A DNA stretch of 64,000 nt from Hungatella effluvii (GTDB lineage: Bacteria > Bacillota > Clostridia > Lachnospirales > Lachnospiraceae). A program made the translations under genes and the position numbers. The notes under the pieces are model-generated. The model saw nothing but the letters and a program-made list of their open reading frames with translations, was not told the origin of the DNA and searched no databases. Positions 49,600 through 58,022 of the stretch are shown one piece after another; the first letter of the stretch is position 1, and every line of letters begins with the position of its first letter. Location: positions 1 to 64,000 of the forward strand of contig NZ_QJKD01000013.1 in the NCBI RefSeq assembly GCF_003201875.1, in the 5' to 3' direction.

Positions 49600-51246
49600 A
49601 TGTCGTCAGTAAAAACGGGTAAGGGAACAAACAGGAGCAGTGATTCCATGTTGTTGCCGCATATCATCGATGTTTATGTGTTTTTGATTCTGTGCTGTTT
49701 TCCCCTTTTTGTTGTGAATCAGTATTATGAACTATTGAAGGTAAAATATTATTTTTATATCGGGTCAGTAATTTTTCTGCTGACAGCTGCATTAATCGCC
49801 GATACTATCGGGCAGAGTAGGCTGAAAACGTATTTTGCATCTTTTAAATGGAAGGATTTTATAAAGACGTTTTCCACCATTGATACCGCACTTTTGGTCT
49901 TTCTGCTCATCGCAGGCATCTCAACGATCCGTTCCGATTACGTGTATGAATCTTTTTGGGGAAATGAGGGGCGTTTTTCCGGACTCTTCCTACTCAGTCT
50001 ATATGGTGCAGCATACTTTTGTGTAACAAGACTGGGGAATTTTAAAAGATGGTACCTTGATGCATTTTTAGCCGCAAATTTACTCGTTTGTATATTTGGT
50101 ATTACGGATTACTTTCAGTTAGATCTCCTGCACTTTAAAGTGGGTATGGTGGAAAACGAAAAGTTTATGTTTACCTCAACAATCGGTAATATCAATACGT
50201 ATACTGCGTTGGTCGGAATGGTAACGGCGGTGTCGGCCGTATTGTTTGCAGCAGAAGGCAGATGGAAAAAGAAGTGTCTGTACTTTGTCAGTCTCATTAT
50301 CAGCATCTTTGCATTGGTCATGGGGATCAGCGATAATGCCTACTTGTCACTGGCCGCGTTGTTCGGATTTCTTCCGCTTTATCTGTTTCAGAACAAGAAG
50401 GGTGTCAAAGCCTATTTATTAATCATCACTTCATTTTTCTCGGTGATTCAATGCATTGACTGGATTAATACCGGGCTGGGAACCAGCGTGCCGGAGATCG
50501 ACAGCGCGTTTCAGATCATATCCCAAAGCGATGGCCTTCTCTTTCTCCTATTACTTCTCTGGATTCTCTGCGCCTTCGTTTACGGACCAGATTTTGTAAA
50601 TGCCTACAAGAAACACATGTCTGCCTCTATGCAGACTCATATTTTCAGTGGAAATGAATATAAGCCGACAGGCTGCAGAGGCTTGCAAAGAACCTGGATG
50701 GCACTTCTGGTACTTTGCATTCTGGGTGTCGGATGCGCACTCGTTGACGTTAATTTCCAAGGAAACGCAGAACGGTATGGAGCTCTTGGCAGTTATCTGC
50801 TGTTTAATGATGACTGGGGGACTCACAGGGGTTACATATGGCGCAATGCCATGGAATGCTTTAACCAGTTTCCATTGAGGAAAAAAATCATTGGCTTCGG
50901 CCCTGATACTTTTGGAATTGTGTTATTAAATAAAACAAAAGGAAACATTTACGGTCAGACATTTGATAACGCGCATAATGAGTATTTGCATTATCTCGTC
51001 ACAGTAGGATTTGCCGGATTAATTGCGTACCTTGCCTTTTTGATTTCTTTTGCAGTGAGAGTCATTCGCAGAGCCAACAAAAACCAGTATGTCACAGCGG
51101 CTTTTTTTGCAGTGCTCTGTTACTCGGCACAGGCATTTGTAAACCTGAATCTGCCAATTGCTACACCGATTATGTGGATGCTTCTCATGCTAGGCGAGCT
51201 TGGTATACGGGAAAATAAGGATTATAATCTCTGCAGACCGGTCTGA
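49600..51246 (+). CDS. O-antigen ligase/polymerase-like (Wzy-type) membrane protein
   Basis: A 548-residue protein with about eleven to twelve hydrophobic helices. A large loop around 400-460 contains GTHRGYIWRNAMECFNQFPL and GFGPDTFG, and the catalytic-type motif NAHNEYLHYLVTVGFAGLIA follows. This is the Wzy_C pattern of O-antigen ligases, teichuronic-acid-type polymerases and related glycan-transfer proteins. In a Gram-positive it may act on surface polysaccharide or protein glycans. No glycosyltransferase genes are adjacent, so it is an orphan. It starts after GGAGAGGGGTATTT and ends in a strong terminator. Confidence 0.85.
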   Translation: MSSVKTGKGTNRSSDSMLLPHIIDVYVFLILCCFPLFVVNQYYELLKVKYYFYIGSVIFLLTAALIADTIGQSRLKTYFASFKWKDFIKTFSTIDTALLVFLLIAGISTIRSDYVYESFWGNEGRFSGLFLLSLYGAAYFCVTRLGNFKRWYLDAFLAANLLVCIFGITDYFQLDLLHFKVGMVENEKFMFTSTIGNINTYTALVGMVTAVSAVLFAAEGRWKKKCLYFVSLIISIFALVMGISDNAYLSLAALFGFLPLYLFQNKKGVKAYLLIITSFFSVIQCIDWINTGLGTSVPEIDSAFQIISQSDGLLFLLLLLWILCAFVYGPDFVNAYKKHMSASMQTHIFSGNEYKPTGCRGLQRTWMALLVLCILGVGCALVDVNFQGNAERYGALGSYLLFNDDWGTHRGYIWRNAMECFNQFPLRKKIIGFGPDTFGIVLLNKTKGNIYGQTFDNAHNEYLHYLVTVGFAGLIAYLAFLISFAVRVIRRANKNQYVTAAFFAVLCYSAQAFVNLNLPIATPIMWMLLMLGELGIRENKDYNLCRPV

Positions 51247-51278
51247 ATGACCGGTCTGCAGAGTATACGTCGTTTTTT
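51229..51278 (+). terminator. Rho-independent terminator
   Basis: CTCTGCAGACCGGTC (51229-51243), loop TGAAT holding the stop codon, GACCGGTCTGCAGAG (51249-51263), then a T6 run at 51273-51278. The T run merges with the Spo0A-box-like sequence that follows. Confidence 0.85.
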
Positions 51279-51345
51279 GTCGAATTACTATATACTCCTT
51301 TAAAACTTTTTTAGAGTTATAATCTAATTATAAAAAAGTTTTAAA
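51276..51345 (+). promoter_or_regulatory. Spo0A-box match, promoter and inverted repeat before the zinc-ribbon gene
   Basis: TTTGTCGAA at 51276-51284 equals the Spo0A box consensus (core TGTCGAA). The -10 TATAAT is at 51318-51323; the -35 is weak, as for activator-dependent promoters. A 14-bp inverted repeat TTTAAAACTTTTTT (51299-51312) and AAAAAAGTTTTAAA (51332-51345) brackets the -10 and its right arm abuts the AAGGAG ribosome site. Confidence 0.55.
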
Positions 51346-51357
51346 AGGAGATTTCTG

Positions 51358-51732
51358 ATGCGTGACTTATCAGTATATTTTTGCAAAAAATGCGGGTTTT
51401 ATTCTTATTATCCTTTAGCCAAATATGCGGTCTGTCCGAGATGTGATCTTGATATGGCGCTGCTGCCAATAGAATATAAAGAATTCGTCAATCTAAACTG
51501 TTATGAACGCGATGAATTACTTGCTGATCAAATGATTGCTTCATCCTCTTCCGTTGTTCGAAGAATCATTGCTCCGCATAAAATAAATAACACTCGTGAA
51601 ATCATTGCAATTCTCACTTATAAAATCGACGAATTAAATACTGAAAATGTAAAATTACAGGGAACCGTAGATTGGATGCATCAATTCATCTGGCAGTTAG
51701 TAAAAAGAAGTAAAAATATAACTCCGCCCTAG
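51358..51732 (+). CDS. Zinc-ribbon protein with C-terminal coiled coil, unknown
   Basis: A 124-residue protein. Two CxxC pairs (CKKC at about 9-12 and CPRC at about 26-29) make a rubredoxin-like zinc ribbon in the first 32 residues. A linker follows, then a helical segment with heptad-like spacing (EIIAILTYKIDELNTENVKL). It starts after AAAAGGAGATTTCTG. Its last 4 bases overlap the convergent Spo0A-domain gene. I do not recognise a named family. Such ribbons bind nucleic acid or partner proteins. A consensus Spo0A box upstream suggests stationary-phase or sporulation-linked control. Confidence 0.7.
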   Translation: MRDLSVYFCKKCGFYSYYPLAKYAVCPRCDLDMALLPIEYKEFVNLNCYERDELLADQMIASSSSVVRRIIAPHKINNTREIIAILTYKIDELNTENVKLQGTVDWMHQFIWQLVKRSKNITPP

Positions 51733-52061
51733 TTCTCGTCGCAAAGATAGGAAACCAAAATAGAAATAAATGCGGCATTATTCGGTTTCTTTCTCAAAGG
51801 GGTATAGGCAATATGTTCGAGCAGTGACCGGTCACCTTTATTCCATATTAATGCAACCAGCGTTCTGATATTTCTCTCTACGCATTGTACTGATGTATGG
51901 TATTTCTTTGCTACCTCTGGATATAACCATTTCGATATTAATTGTAACTTATCTCCATCTTCTATGGATAATTGTACTGCAGATATTACATAGTAAAATC
52001 CTGTATATGATCGATTCGCTCCAAGCCGTAGCAAAAGATTTTCTATCTCTCTTTCTCTCAT
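51729..52061 (-). CDS. Stand-alone Spo0A C-terminal (DNA-binding) domain protein
   Basis: A 110-residue protein started at ATG 52061 (GAGAGGAGAAAAGCC upstream) rather than 52094. It matches the Spo0A effector domain along its length: IENLLLRLGANRSYTGFYYV, then SKWLYPEVAKKYHTSVQCVE and RNIRTLVALIWNKG (recognition helix region), ending with the KPNNAAFISILVSYL counterpart of KPTNSEFIA. There is no receiver domain, so DNA binding cannot be phosphorylation-gated in cis. It may compete with or supplement Spo0A at 0A boxes. Two GTCGA half-boxes lie 70-85 bases upstream of its start. Confidence 0.85.
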   Translation of the reverse strand: MREREIENLLLRLGANRSYTGFYYVISAVQLSIEDGDKLQLISKWLYPEVAKKYHTSVQCVERNIRTLVALIWNKGDRSLLEHIAYTPLRKKPNNAAFISILVSYLCDEN

Positions 52062-52113
52062 GGCTTTTCTCCTCTCCCTATCACCTTCAATCATACTATG
52101 GAAATTTATGGCA

Positions 52114-52144
52114 AATCAATGGATATATCTCGACTTTTTTCGAC
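52114..52144 (-). promoter_or_regulatory. Promoter with tandem GTCGA boxes before the Spo0A-domain gene
   Basis: Minus strand reads GTCGAAAAAAGTCGA (52144-52130): two GTCGA cores 10 bases apart, i.e. on the same helix face and matching the TGTCGAA core in part. Downstream, TTGATT (52119-52114) with an 18-base spacer to TATGAT is a plausible promoter. This fits autoregulation by a Spo0A-type domain. Confidence 0.45.
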
Positions 52145-52215
52145 GTATATATAAACGTTGAGAGTTTTTATTTATAACGCCTGATGGAGGAATATAAAGA
52201 GTAACACTTTATCAC

Positions 52216-52248
52216 TGAAAAAGGGACACTGTCATAAACAGTATCCCT
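52216..52248 (-). terminator. Terminator of the ABC/two-component operon
   Basis: Minus strand AGGGATACTGT, five-base loop, ACAGTGTCCCT, then TTTTTC. One mismatch in the stem. It lies 44 bases after the stop of the permease gene at 52292. Confidence 0.8.
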
Positions 52249-52291
52249 GTAGCAGCTCATACATAAGTCCAAAATTCTTACCTTACAGCCC

Positions 52292-54946
52292 CTATATGGT
52301 CTCATCCCGAACTGCATCAATAATCGTATCTTTTTGAATCCACCGTGAAGAAATCCAATAGGCCAGCCACATCACCGCCGTAACTGCCAACATATAGCTG
52401 CTCATCTTTCCAACAGGAAGCTGCAGCAAAAAAGGTTTCCAGGATATTTCTGTGGTTTTCAGGAGAAATGCCCACATCGCGGCAATGATTGGAATCGCCA
52501 GAAGCACTGGCGCAATGGCCATTCGCAGACCTTCTATAAGCAGCAGCTTCCTGACTGCCGCTGAATCCATTCCCGCCGACCGCAGCATGGCGAATTCCTT
52601 ACGACGCTGGTGCATAGAACCGGTAACCGATGAAAAGGCATGGGATATTCCGATAAAGCCCAGCAATGCGCCGATACAGTTAATCACCGCCCCCATAGCC
52701 CGGCCTCCGGTCTCATTACTCAATCGATCTTCCTCAAGGCTGTAAAGCGACACATCCTCAGTGGACAGATTCGACTCACATATTTCCCGCAGCCGCTGCG
52801 TAACCGCCAGGTCATCGGCTCCCGAAGTCTTCAGAAGCAGATACGTACGATAAGACGCGGCTGCGTATTCCGGCTGAAAATGTTCAGCCACAGCGTAATA
52901 CGTCTCCATGGGAACACAGAGCATGACCCGGTAATCCCTGGGATTATAATCGATCTGCGGCGGTCCGTCTATTACCGCGCCGACATCAAAAGAAAATGTA
53001 TAATCCGAATCCATGGAATCATCCGTCTTTTCCTCCAGATCAAGCCGCTGCCCCAGCGATAACTTTAAAAAAGGAAAAAACTCTTTGGCCTTCTCATTAT
53101 TATTGCTGAACGGGTGCGCCGGTGCCCAGCTCATGGCAAGCGCCCTGTACTGACCTGTATTATAATATGGGACTGGGTCTATTCCCTGCCGGCGGCACCA
53201 CGCGTCGAAATATTCCGGTTCTAACCCAATAATCTCTGCCTGGATACGATATTTGCCGTTTCTCTCCACCACGCTGAACAGTCCGCCATCGATCGATGCA
53301 AGCCCGCCTTTCTCCGAAAAAGCCTCGAGTTCCTGCGAGGGAGAAACCCAGAGAGATACCCTTTTTGCGCTGTAACATGCCATTTCCACTATTCCTGGTA
53401 TTGTTTTAACCTCCTCCCACAGCGCAGGATCCAGTTCCTCTGTCATCTGCAGTCTTGCCCTGATATTGTAGTGATTGGCCTGCCGATTCCGTTCTGATAC
53501 CAGATCACTGATTAACAGCTGGCTGAAAAAAGAAAGTACCAGAACCAGACAAAGGGTCATGGCAATAATGCCGGACCGAAAAGCCCTGCGATTGGCCCTG
53601 TAGGAGGCGGAAGCCAGCTGCCCGCAGATTCCGGATATTTGGGAGAAGAAACAGCAGTGTCTGCCTGCTTTTATCCGCTGTTTTCCCTCAGGATCCCGTA
53701 TAGCCTCCAATGGAGACAATCCGGCAATCCACCTCGCGGGAAGGAATGCAGACAGCAGCACAGTAGCCAGAGAAACCAGCACTGCCAACACTGCAATGCC
53801 CCAGGAAAACCGAACCGTAATCGGAAAATACAGCAAATCTCCCGCTATATCGGTATAAAGTCCATACGTAAAAAATGTAAACAGATGGCCCAGCCCCAGA
53901 CTCAACGGAATGGGAATAGACGCCAGCAGGACTCCCTGCATCAGAATCGTCAGACGTATCTGGCCCGGAGTCGCTCCGACTGTGCGGAACATCCCCAGCT
54001 GTCTGGCCTGAGAAACGGCAGACAACGCAAAGGCGCTCTGAATAATCAGGACAAACGCCATAGCCGACATAAAGATCAGCAGCCCATAGATTATTACATT
54101 AATATAATTTAGGGGGTTAAACGGTTCCTGCGGATCAAATATTCCAAAATACCTCAATAACACTGTATTATAGCGGAAATTATTTTTGTACTGTCCATAT
54201 TCATCCTTCTCAATCCCAAGCGTTTCTGCAATTTCAGGCATTACCTTATAGATGTCCCTCATTTGATTCATTTTCAGATAAACAACGAGATCATCTTCCG
54301 GTAATATGGCAGAGCGTTCCAGATAACCCATAGAATAATAGCCCGGTACCGTGGTAGGGGTTGTCACATCAATTTTTCCCACCAGCGTCAGGGTCTCCTC
54401 ACCCTTTGGGACGAACGTCTCTCCAGCTCTGTAGATTCCGGTACCCAGGTTCTCATCTCCCAGCTGCCTCTTTCCTTTTGGAAGCGTCAGGGTCTCCCCC
54501 AGGCGGTACTGTGGATTCTTCTCAAAGAATGTCTTGGATACCACGACCTCTCCCGGCTTCTGCGGCACCCGTCCTTCCAGAATTCTGTTCTTCTCCCCCA
54601 TCTCCTCCCAGTAATTTTTATCCGCATCCAAAAGGAACAGATAAGGAATGGAAGCGTCCTCCGGCAGCTTTATGGATCGAAATGGCCCTTTCACCATAGT
54701 CTCTTTCACGTGGATATTATGATCCACCAGTTCTAAGTCCTTCTGTTTTAAATTGCCGCCCAATTCCCCATGCCAGGATCCACCATTATATTCTGCAATT
54801 TCTATTCCCCACCGCCACTGGTTATATCCATAGGAACATAAGGTGTACAGCAGTGTGGACGCAAGAAGTATGGCAGCCATAATAGAAAGTGAAGTATACT
54901 TGTTTCGGCGAAGAGTTTCCAGGGTATAACGAAACAGCACCATCAT
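52292..54946 (-). CDS. FtsX-type ABC transporter permease (MacB/BceB-like superfamily)
   Basis: An 884-residue permease with two FtsX units. TM1 (about 17-38) is followed by a large extracytoplasmic domain (to about 280), three helices (about 285-415, containing ALSAVSQARQLGMFRTVGAT), a second N-terminal helix (about 470), another large domain, and three last helices (FSSVTGSMHQRRKEFAMLRS AGMD motif at about 775-800). The (R)QLGMFRTVGAT and KEFAMLRSAGMD motifs are hallmarks. Such transporters handle lipoproteins, peptides or antimicrobial peptides. It overlaps its ATPase gene by 4 bases and follows a two-component system. Confidence 0.9.
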   Translation of the reverse strand: MMVLFRYTLETLRRNKYTSLSIMAAILLASTLLYTLCSYGYNQWRWGIEIAEYNGGSWHGELGGNLKQKDLELVDHNIHVKETMVKGPFRSIKLPEDASIPYLFLLDADKNYWEEMGEKNRILEGRVPQKPGEVVVSKTFFEKNPQYRLGETLTLPKGKRQLGDENLGTGIYRAGETFVPKGEETLTLVGKIDVTTPTTVPGYYSMGYLERSAILPEDDLVVYLKMNQMRDIYKVMPEIAETLGIEKDEYGQYKNNFRYNTVLLRYFGIFDPQEPFNPLNYINVIIYGLLIFMSAMAFVLIIQSAFALSAVSQARQLGMFRTVGATPGQIRLTILMQGVLLASIPIPLSLGLGHLFTFFTYGLYTDIAGDLLYFPITVRFSWGIAVLAVLVSLATVLLSAFLPARWIAGLSPLEAIRDPEGKQRIKAGRHCCFFSQISGICGQLASASYRANRRAFRSGIIAMTLCLVLVLSFFSQLLISDLVSERNRQANHYNIRARLQMTEELDPALWEEVKTIPGIVEMACYSAKRVSLWVSPSQELEAFSEKGGLASIDGGLFSVVERNGKYRIQAEIIGLEPEYFDAWCRRQGIDPVPYYNTGQYRALAMSWAPAHPFSNNNEKAKEFFPFLKLSLGQRLDLEEKTDDSMDSDYTFSFDVGAVIDGPPQIDYNPRDYRVMLCVPMETYYAVAEHFQPEYAAASYRTYLLLKTSGADDLAVTQRLREICESNLSTEDVSLYSLEEDRLSNETGGRAMGAVINCIGALLGFIGISHAFSSVTGSMHQRRKEFAMLRSAGMDSAAVRKLLLIEGLRMAIAPVLLAIPIIAAMWAFLLKTTEISWKPFLLQLPVGKMSSYMLAVTAVMWLAYWISSRWIQKDTIIDAVRDETI

Positions 54947-55626
54947 TTTCTCACCTCCCGGTCTGAAATGATGCGGCCATCCTCTATGGTGATAATCCGG
55001 TCAGCCTCCAAAGCCAGTCGTTCATCATGCGTAATTAAAAGTACCGTCTGCTTATACCGTCGGTTTGACACCTTTAAAAGACTTAATATCTCCTGAGAAT
55101 TCTTCCGGTCCAGATTTCCAGTCGGCTCATCAGCCATTAAAATGGCCGGCCGGTAGATCAGGGCCCGGCCAATTGCCGCCCTCTGCTGCTGTCCTCCTGA
55201 TAGCTGGTGCGGCAGGTGGGACAGCCGATCCGCCAGGCCCAGCGTCTGAACCAGCTCCGAAAAACGGTTTTCATCCGGTTTCTGCCCATCCAGCAGCATA
55301 GGTAAAAGAATGTTCTGACGAATATCCAGTGTAGGAATCAGGTTATAAAACTGGTAGATCAGCCCTACCTTCCTGCGGCGGAAGATGGACAGCTGCTTCT
55401 CGCTCAAAGATGCAATGTCTGTATCCTCAATAAAGATATGGCCGGTCGTGGGACGGTCTACCCCTCCCAGCAAGTGGAGCAGTGTAGACTTTCCAGAGCC
55501 TGAAGTGCCGACAATAGCTACAAAACTGCCCTTTTCGACGGCAAGCTCCACCCCGTTTAAGGCATTTACCATGGTAGAACCTGAGCCATAAGTTTTCGTA
55601 AGATGTTCGCAGCGAAGAATATTCAT
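54943..55626 (-). CDS. ABC transporter ATP-binding protein (LolD/MacB-like)
   Basis: A 227-residue ATPase with Walker A GTSGSGKST, Q-loop YQFYNLIPTLD, signature LSGGQQQR and Walker B ILMADEPTGNLD. These sequences are typical of the FtsX-partner family (SalX, BceA, LolD). It starts after TAAGGAGGTAATTAAATT and is coupled to the permease gene by a 4-base overlap. It powers mechanotransmission by the FtsX permease rather than classic import. Confidence 0.94.
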   Translation of the reverse strand: MNILRCEHLTKTYGSGSTMVNALNGVELAVEKGSFVAIVGTSGSGKSTLLHLLGGVDRPTTGHIFIEDTDIASLSEKQLSIFRRRKVGLIYQFYNLIPTLDIRQNILLPMLLDGQKPDENRFSELVQTLGLADRLSHLPHQLSGGQQQRAAIGRALIYRPAILMADEPTGNLDRKNSQEILSLLKVSNRRYKQTVLLITHDERLALEADRIITIEDGRIISDREVRK

Positions 55627-55667
55627 AATTTAATTACCTCCTTTGCAGACCATTTTACTAAACCAAA

Positions 55668-56900
55668 CTAACAATTCGGTGTCAGAGACCGTATATACTC
55701 ATTATTTTCTTCTGGCGCGTGTTCATAAAAACGAATTACGTATCGTGCGCTGCAGTCCTTGCTGTTCTCTGCATAGAGTTCACCTCCCTGCCGTTCAACA
55801 ATGGATTTTGCCAGAGCCAGCCCGATACCGATACTTCCCCGGACTGCCTGCTTTCCCCGATAAAAACGTTCAAACAGATGGGGGATATCCTCTGGGGAAA
55901 AGCCAGGGCCTTCATCTTCTATTGTAATCTGGGTATAGATTGGGTTTTGCTCAGCTGCTGCGGTGATTTGGGAACCTTCCGGACCGTGTTCGCTGCAGTT
56001 CTTTATAAGATTACCAAGTGCCTCCGCAGTCCAGCCGAAATCACAGAAAAGAATGGAATCGCTGTCTCCCTGGATCACCAGGTTCTGCCTTTTTTGTTTT
56101 AAAAGCGGATCAACCGCCTGCACCGCACTGGAAATCACATCTTTAGCAGAAACAGGTTTCCGGTTAAGCGGCAATACTCCCGCATCCAATTTGGACAGAG
56201 TTAAAAGCGAAGACACCAGATCTGTCATTCGGCTATTCTGGCTGATGATCGTCTCTGCCGCCTGTCTCTGTTTTTTATCGGTAAGGCTGTGCAGAAGCAG
56301 CTCCCCCATCAGGGATACACCGGTCAGCGGAGTCTTTAACTGGTGGGAGATATCGGCCAGATTCACTGCTAAATTTTCTTTTCCCAGCGCAGCCATCTCC
56401 CGGCTTTCCCGCAAGGCGGATACTGTCTTATACAATTCGTCTTCCAAATGGGAGAATTTATCTTCTCCTGAACGCGGCAGCACCGGATATACACCGCTTT
56501 CCACCTGCCGAAGATACTGAACCAGATCCGCAATCCGACGGGCTTCCCTTCGTCTTCCTGCCGCCAACGCCAGTGCCGCAATTATAAAAAAGCACAACAA
56601 ATAAAGCAGAGAGACACCGATGATCTCTGCGGCTATAAACCTTGCGTCCAGCAGTTGTCCTTTATAACTGTAGGCGGAAAGTATGTTACGGCCGGCCAAA
56701 AGATCGGCGGCAGATGGAGTTTTTAATGCCGCCATCAGATCAGAGGCTTTATCTGGAAATACAGATGCCACCGCTGCCGCCCGATCATAGAAAGCCGCCT
56801 CGCATCGCCTGACGACAGCGACAGAAACCGCCAGACAGAACAACAGACACAATCCCATCAGACCTGTGGTAACAGCAGCTCTCTGCCCTTTACTTTTCAT
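55668..56900 (-). CDS. Membrane sensor histidine kinase (HisKA type)
   Basis: A 410-residue kinase started at ATG 56900 (GCGGAGG six bases upstream); the ATG at 56906 is too close to the ribosome site. TM1 is at about 12-30, an extracytoplasmic sensor of about 65 residues, TM2 at about 88-115, then the dimerisation helix with ADISHQLKTPLTGVSLMGEL (phospho-His). The ATPase lobe has LGNLIKNCSEHG, IEDEGPGF, FERFYRG and SIGIGLALAKSIV. The short sensor and coupling to an FtsX ABC transporter resemble envelope-stress or peptide-sensing systems. Confidence 0.92.
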   Translation of the reverse strand: MKSKGQRAAVTTGLMGLCLLFCLAVSVAVVRRCEAAFYDRAAAVASVFPDKASDLMAALKTPSAADLLAGRNILSAYSYKGQLLDARFIAAEIIGVSLLYLLCFFIIAALALAAGRRREARRIADLVQYLRQVESGVYPVLPRSGEDKFSHLEDELYKTVSALRESREMAALGKENLAVNLADISHQLKTPLTGVSLMGELLLHSLTDKKQRQAAETIISQNSRMTDLVSSLLTLSKLDAGVLPLNRKPVSAKDVISSAVQAVDPLLKQKRQNLVIQGDSDSILFCDFGWTAEALGNLIKNCSEHGPEGSQITAAAEQNPIYTQITIEDEGPGFSPEDIPHLFERFYRGKQAVRGSIGIGLALAKSIVERQGGELYAENSKDCSARYVIRFYEHAPEENNEYIRSLTPNC

Positions 56901-57588
56901 ATCCATCCTCCGCTTTATATCCGATTCCCCGCACAGTCCTGATTATCTGCTGTCCATTCGGACCGAGTTTCTCACGAAGACGTCTCATCAGAACGGTCAG
57001 GGCGTTGTCCTCCACGTAATTCCCCTGCTGATCCCACAGCGCCCCCAAGATCATAGCCCTGGTTACTGTCCGGTTTTTATTTTCCATTAAGTATTCCAGG
57101 AGCCGGTATTCTCCTACAGTCAGCTGAAGCTGCTTTCCATCAGCCGTCGCCGTAGTTCCTGACTTATATAATGTCACAGGTCCGCAGACAATCGTATTGC
57201 CGACAGCCATGCTCTCTGTTTCCTCCCGCTTTCTGCGCCTAAGAACTGCGCCAATACGCGACAGCAGGACTCCCAGTTTAAATGGCTTCGTCACGTAATC
57301 GTCCGCACCTGTATTCAGTCCACAGATAATATCCTGCTCGTCATCCTGGGCCGTCACGATAATCACCGCAGGACCGCCAGCCCGGCATACTTCATCACAA
57401 AATTGCAGGCCATGTCCGTCCGGCAGCCCCAGATCCAACAAAATCAGATCTACCTCCTTCCACGAAACCCGCCGGACCGCCTCCATGGATTCCGCTTCCA
57501 AAGTCTGGTATCCAGCATCCTCCAAAGCATATTTTAAAGCAGTACGAATGGTGTCATCATCTTCTATCAATAAAATTTCCTGTGCCAT
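56890..57588 (-). CDS. OmpR/PhoB-family response regulator
   Basis: A 232-residue regulator started at ATG 57588 (GAGGGAAATT upstream), not 57612. The receiver has IEDDDTIR, acceptor Asp in LILLDLGLPDGHG, and Lys in DDYVTKPF. The C-terminal winged helix has LTVGEYRLLEYLMENKNRTV and the transactivation/recognition region VEDNALTVLMRRLREKLG, VRGIGYKAE. Its end overlaps the kinase gene by 11 bases. It is the first gene of the operon and probably activates the ABC transporter genes downstream. Confidence 0.94.
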   Translation of the reverse strand: MAQEILLIEDDDTIRTALKYALEDAGYQTLEAESMEAVRRVSWKEVDLILLDLGLPDGHGLQFCDEVCRAGGPAVIIVTAQDDEQDIICGLNTGADDYVTKPFKLGVLLSRIGAVLRRRKREETESMAVGNTIVCGPVTLYKSGTTATADGKQLQLTVGEYRLLEYLMENKNRTVTRAMILGALWDQQGNYVEDNALTVLMRRLREKLGPNGQQIIRTVRGIGYKAEDGYEK

Positions 57589-57640
57589 AATTTCCCTCGA
57601 TGTCCTTTCCATTTAATAAAATTATTATTTCATTTCCTCT

Positions 57641-58002
57641 CTATTCATTCCCATAATCATCCACAACCCACTCAGACGCCCCGCCATCCCGGATCAAAAT
57701 CCAGTTCCAGTCCGTATACACAGAGTTCGGTTCAAAACTCCAGGTATTTTCCCCTGTTTTTAAATCGGACAGAATGACAATGACATTTTCCCGTTTCACG
57801 CCATTTGAAGCGCCGCGGCCGGATCACTGATCGCGCCGGTATCGGTATGCTGGATGATTGGTTCGTGGCTCGTCGTACTGTCGGTTTTCCCGGTACATCC
57901 GGTTAATGCGAGTACGCATACTATTAGAACTGCAGGCTGCAGTAATTTTTTCGTTTGATTTCTTATTTTATTTCTCATTCTACATGTCATTTTATTTTTC
58001 AT
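57641..58002 (-). pseudogene. Frameshifted small lipoprotein gene
   Basis: From ATG 58002 (AGGAGGCTCTATAAG upstream) the minus strand gives a basic N-terminus, a signal peptide and lipobox LTGC (VLIVCVLALTGC), then DSTTSHEPIIQHTDTGAISD, and stops at about 57800. A one-base change near GCGGCGCTTC moves the frame. In the next frame, SNGVKRENVIVILSDLKTG and WSFEPNSVYTDWNWILIRDG continue smoothly to VVDDYGNE and a stop at 57641. The total would be about 120 residues. Either a recent mutation or a sequencing error. It lies directly before the OmpR/HK/ABC operon. Confidence 0.7.
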
Positions 58003-58022
58003 CTTATAGAGCCTCCTGTTCT

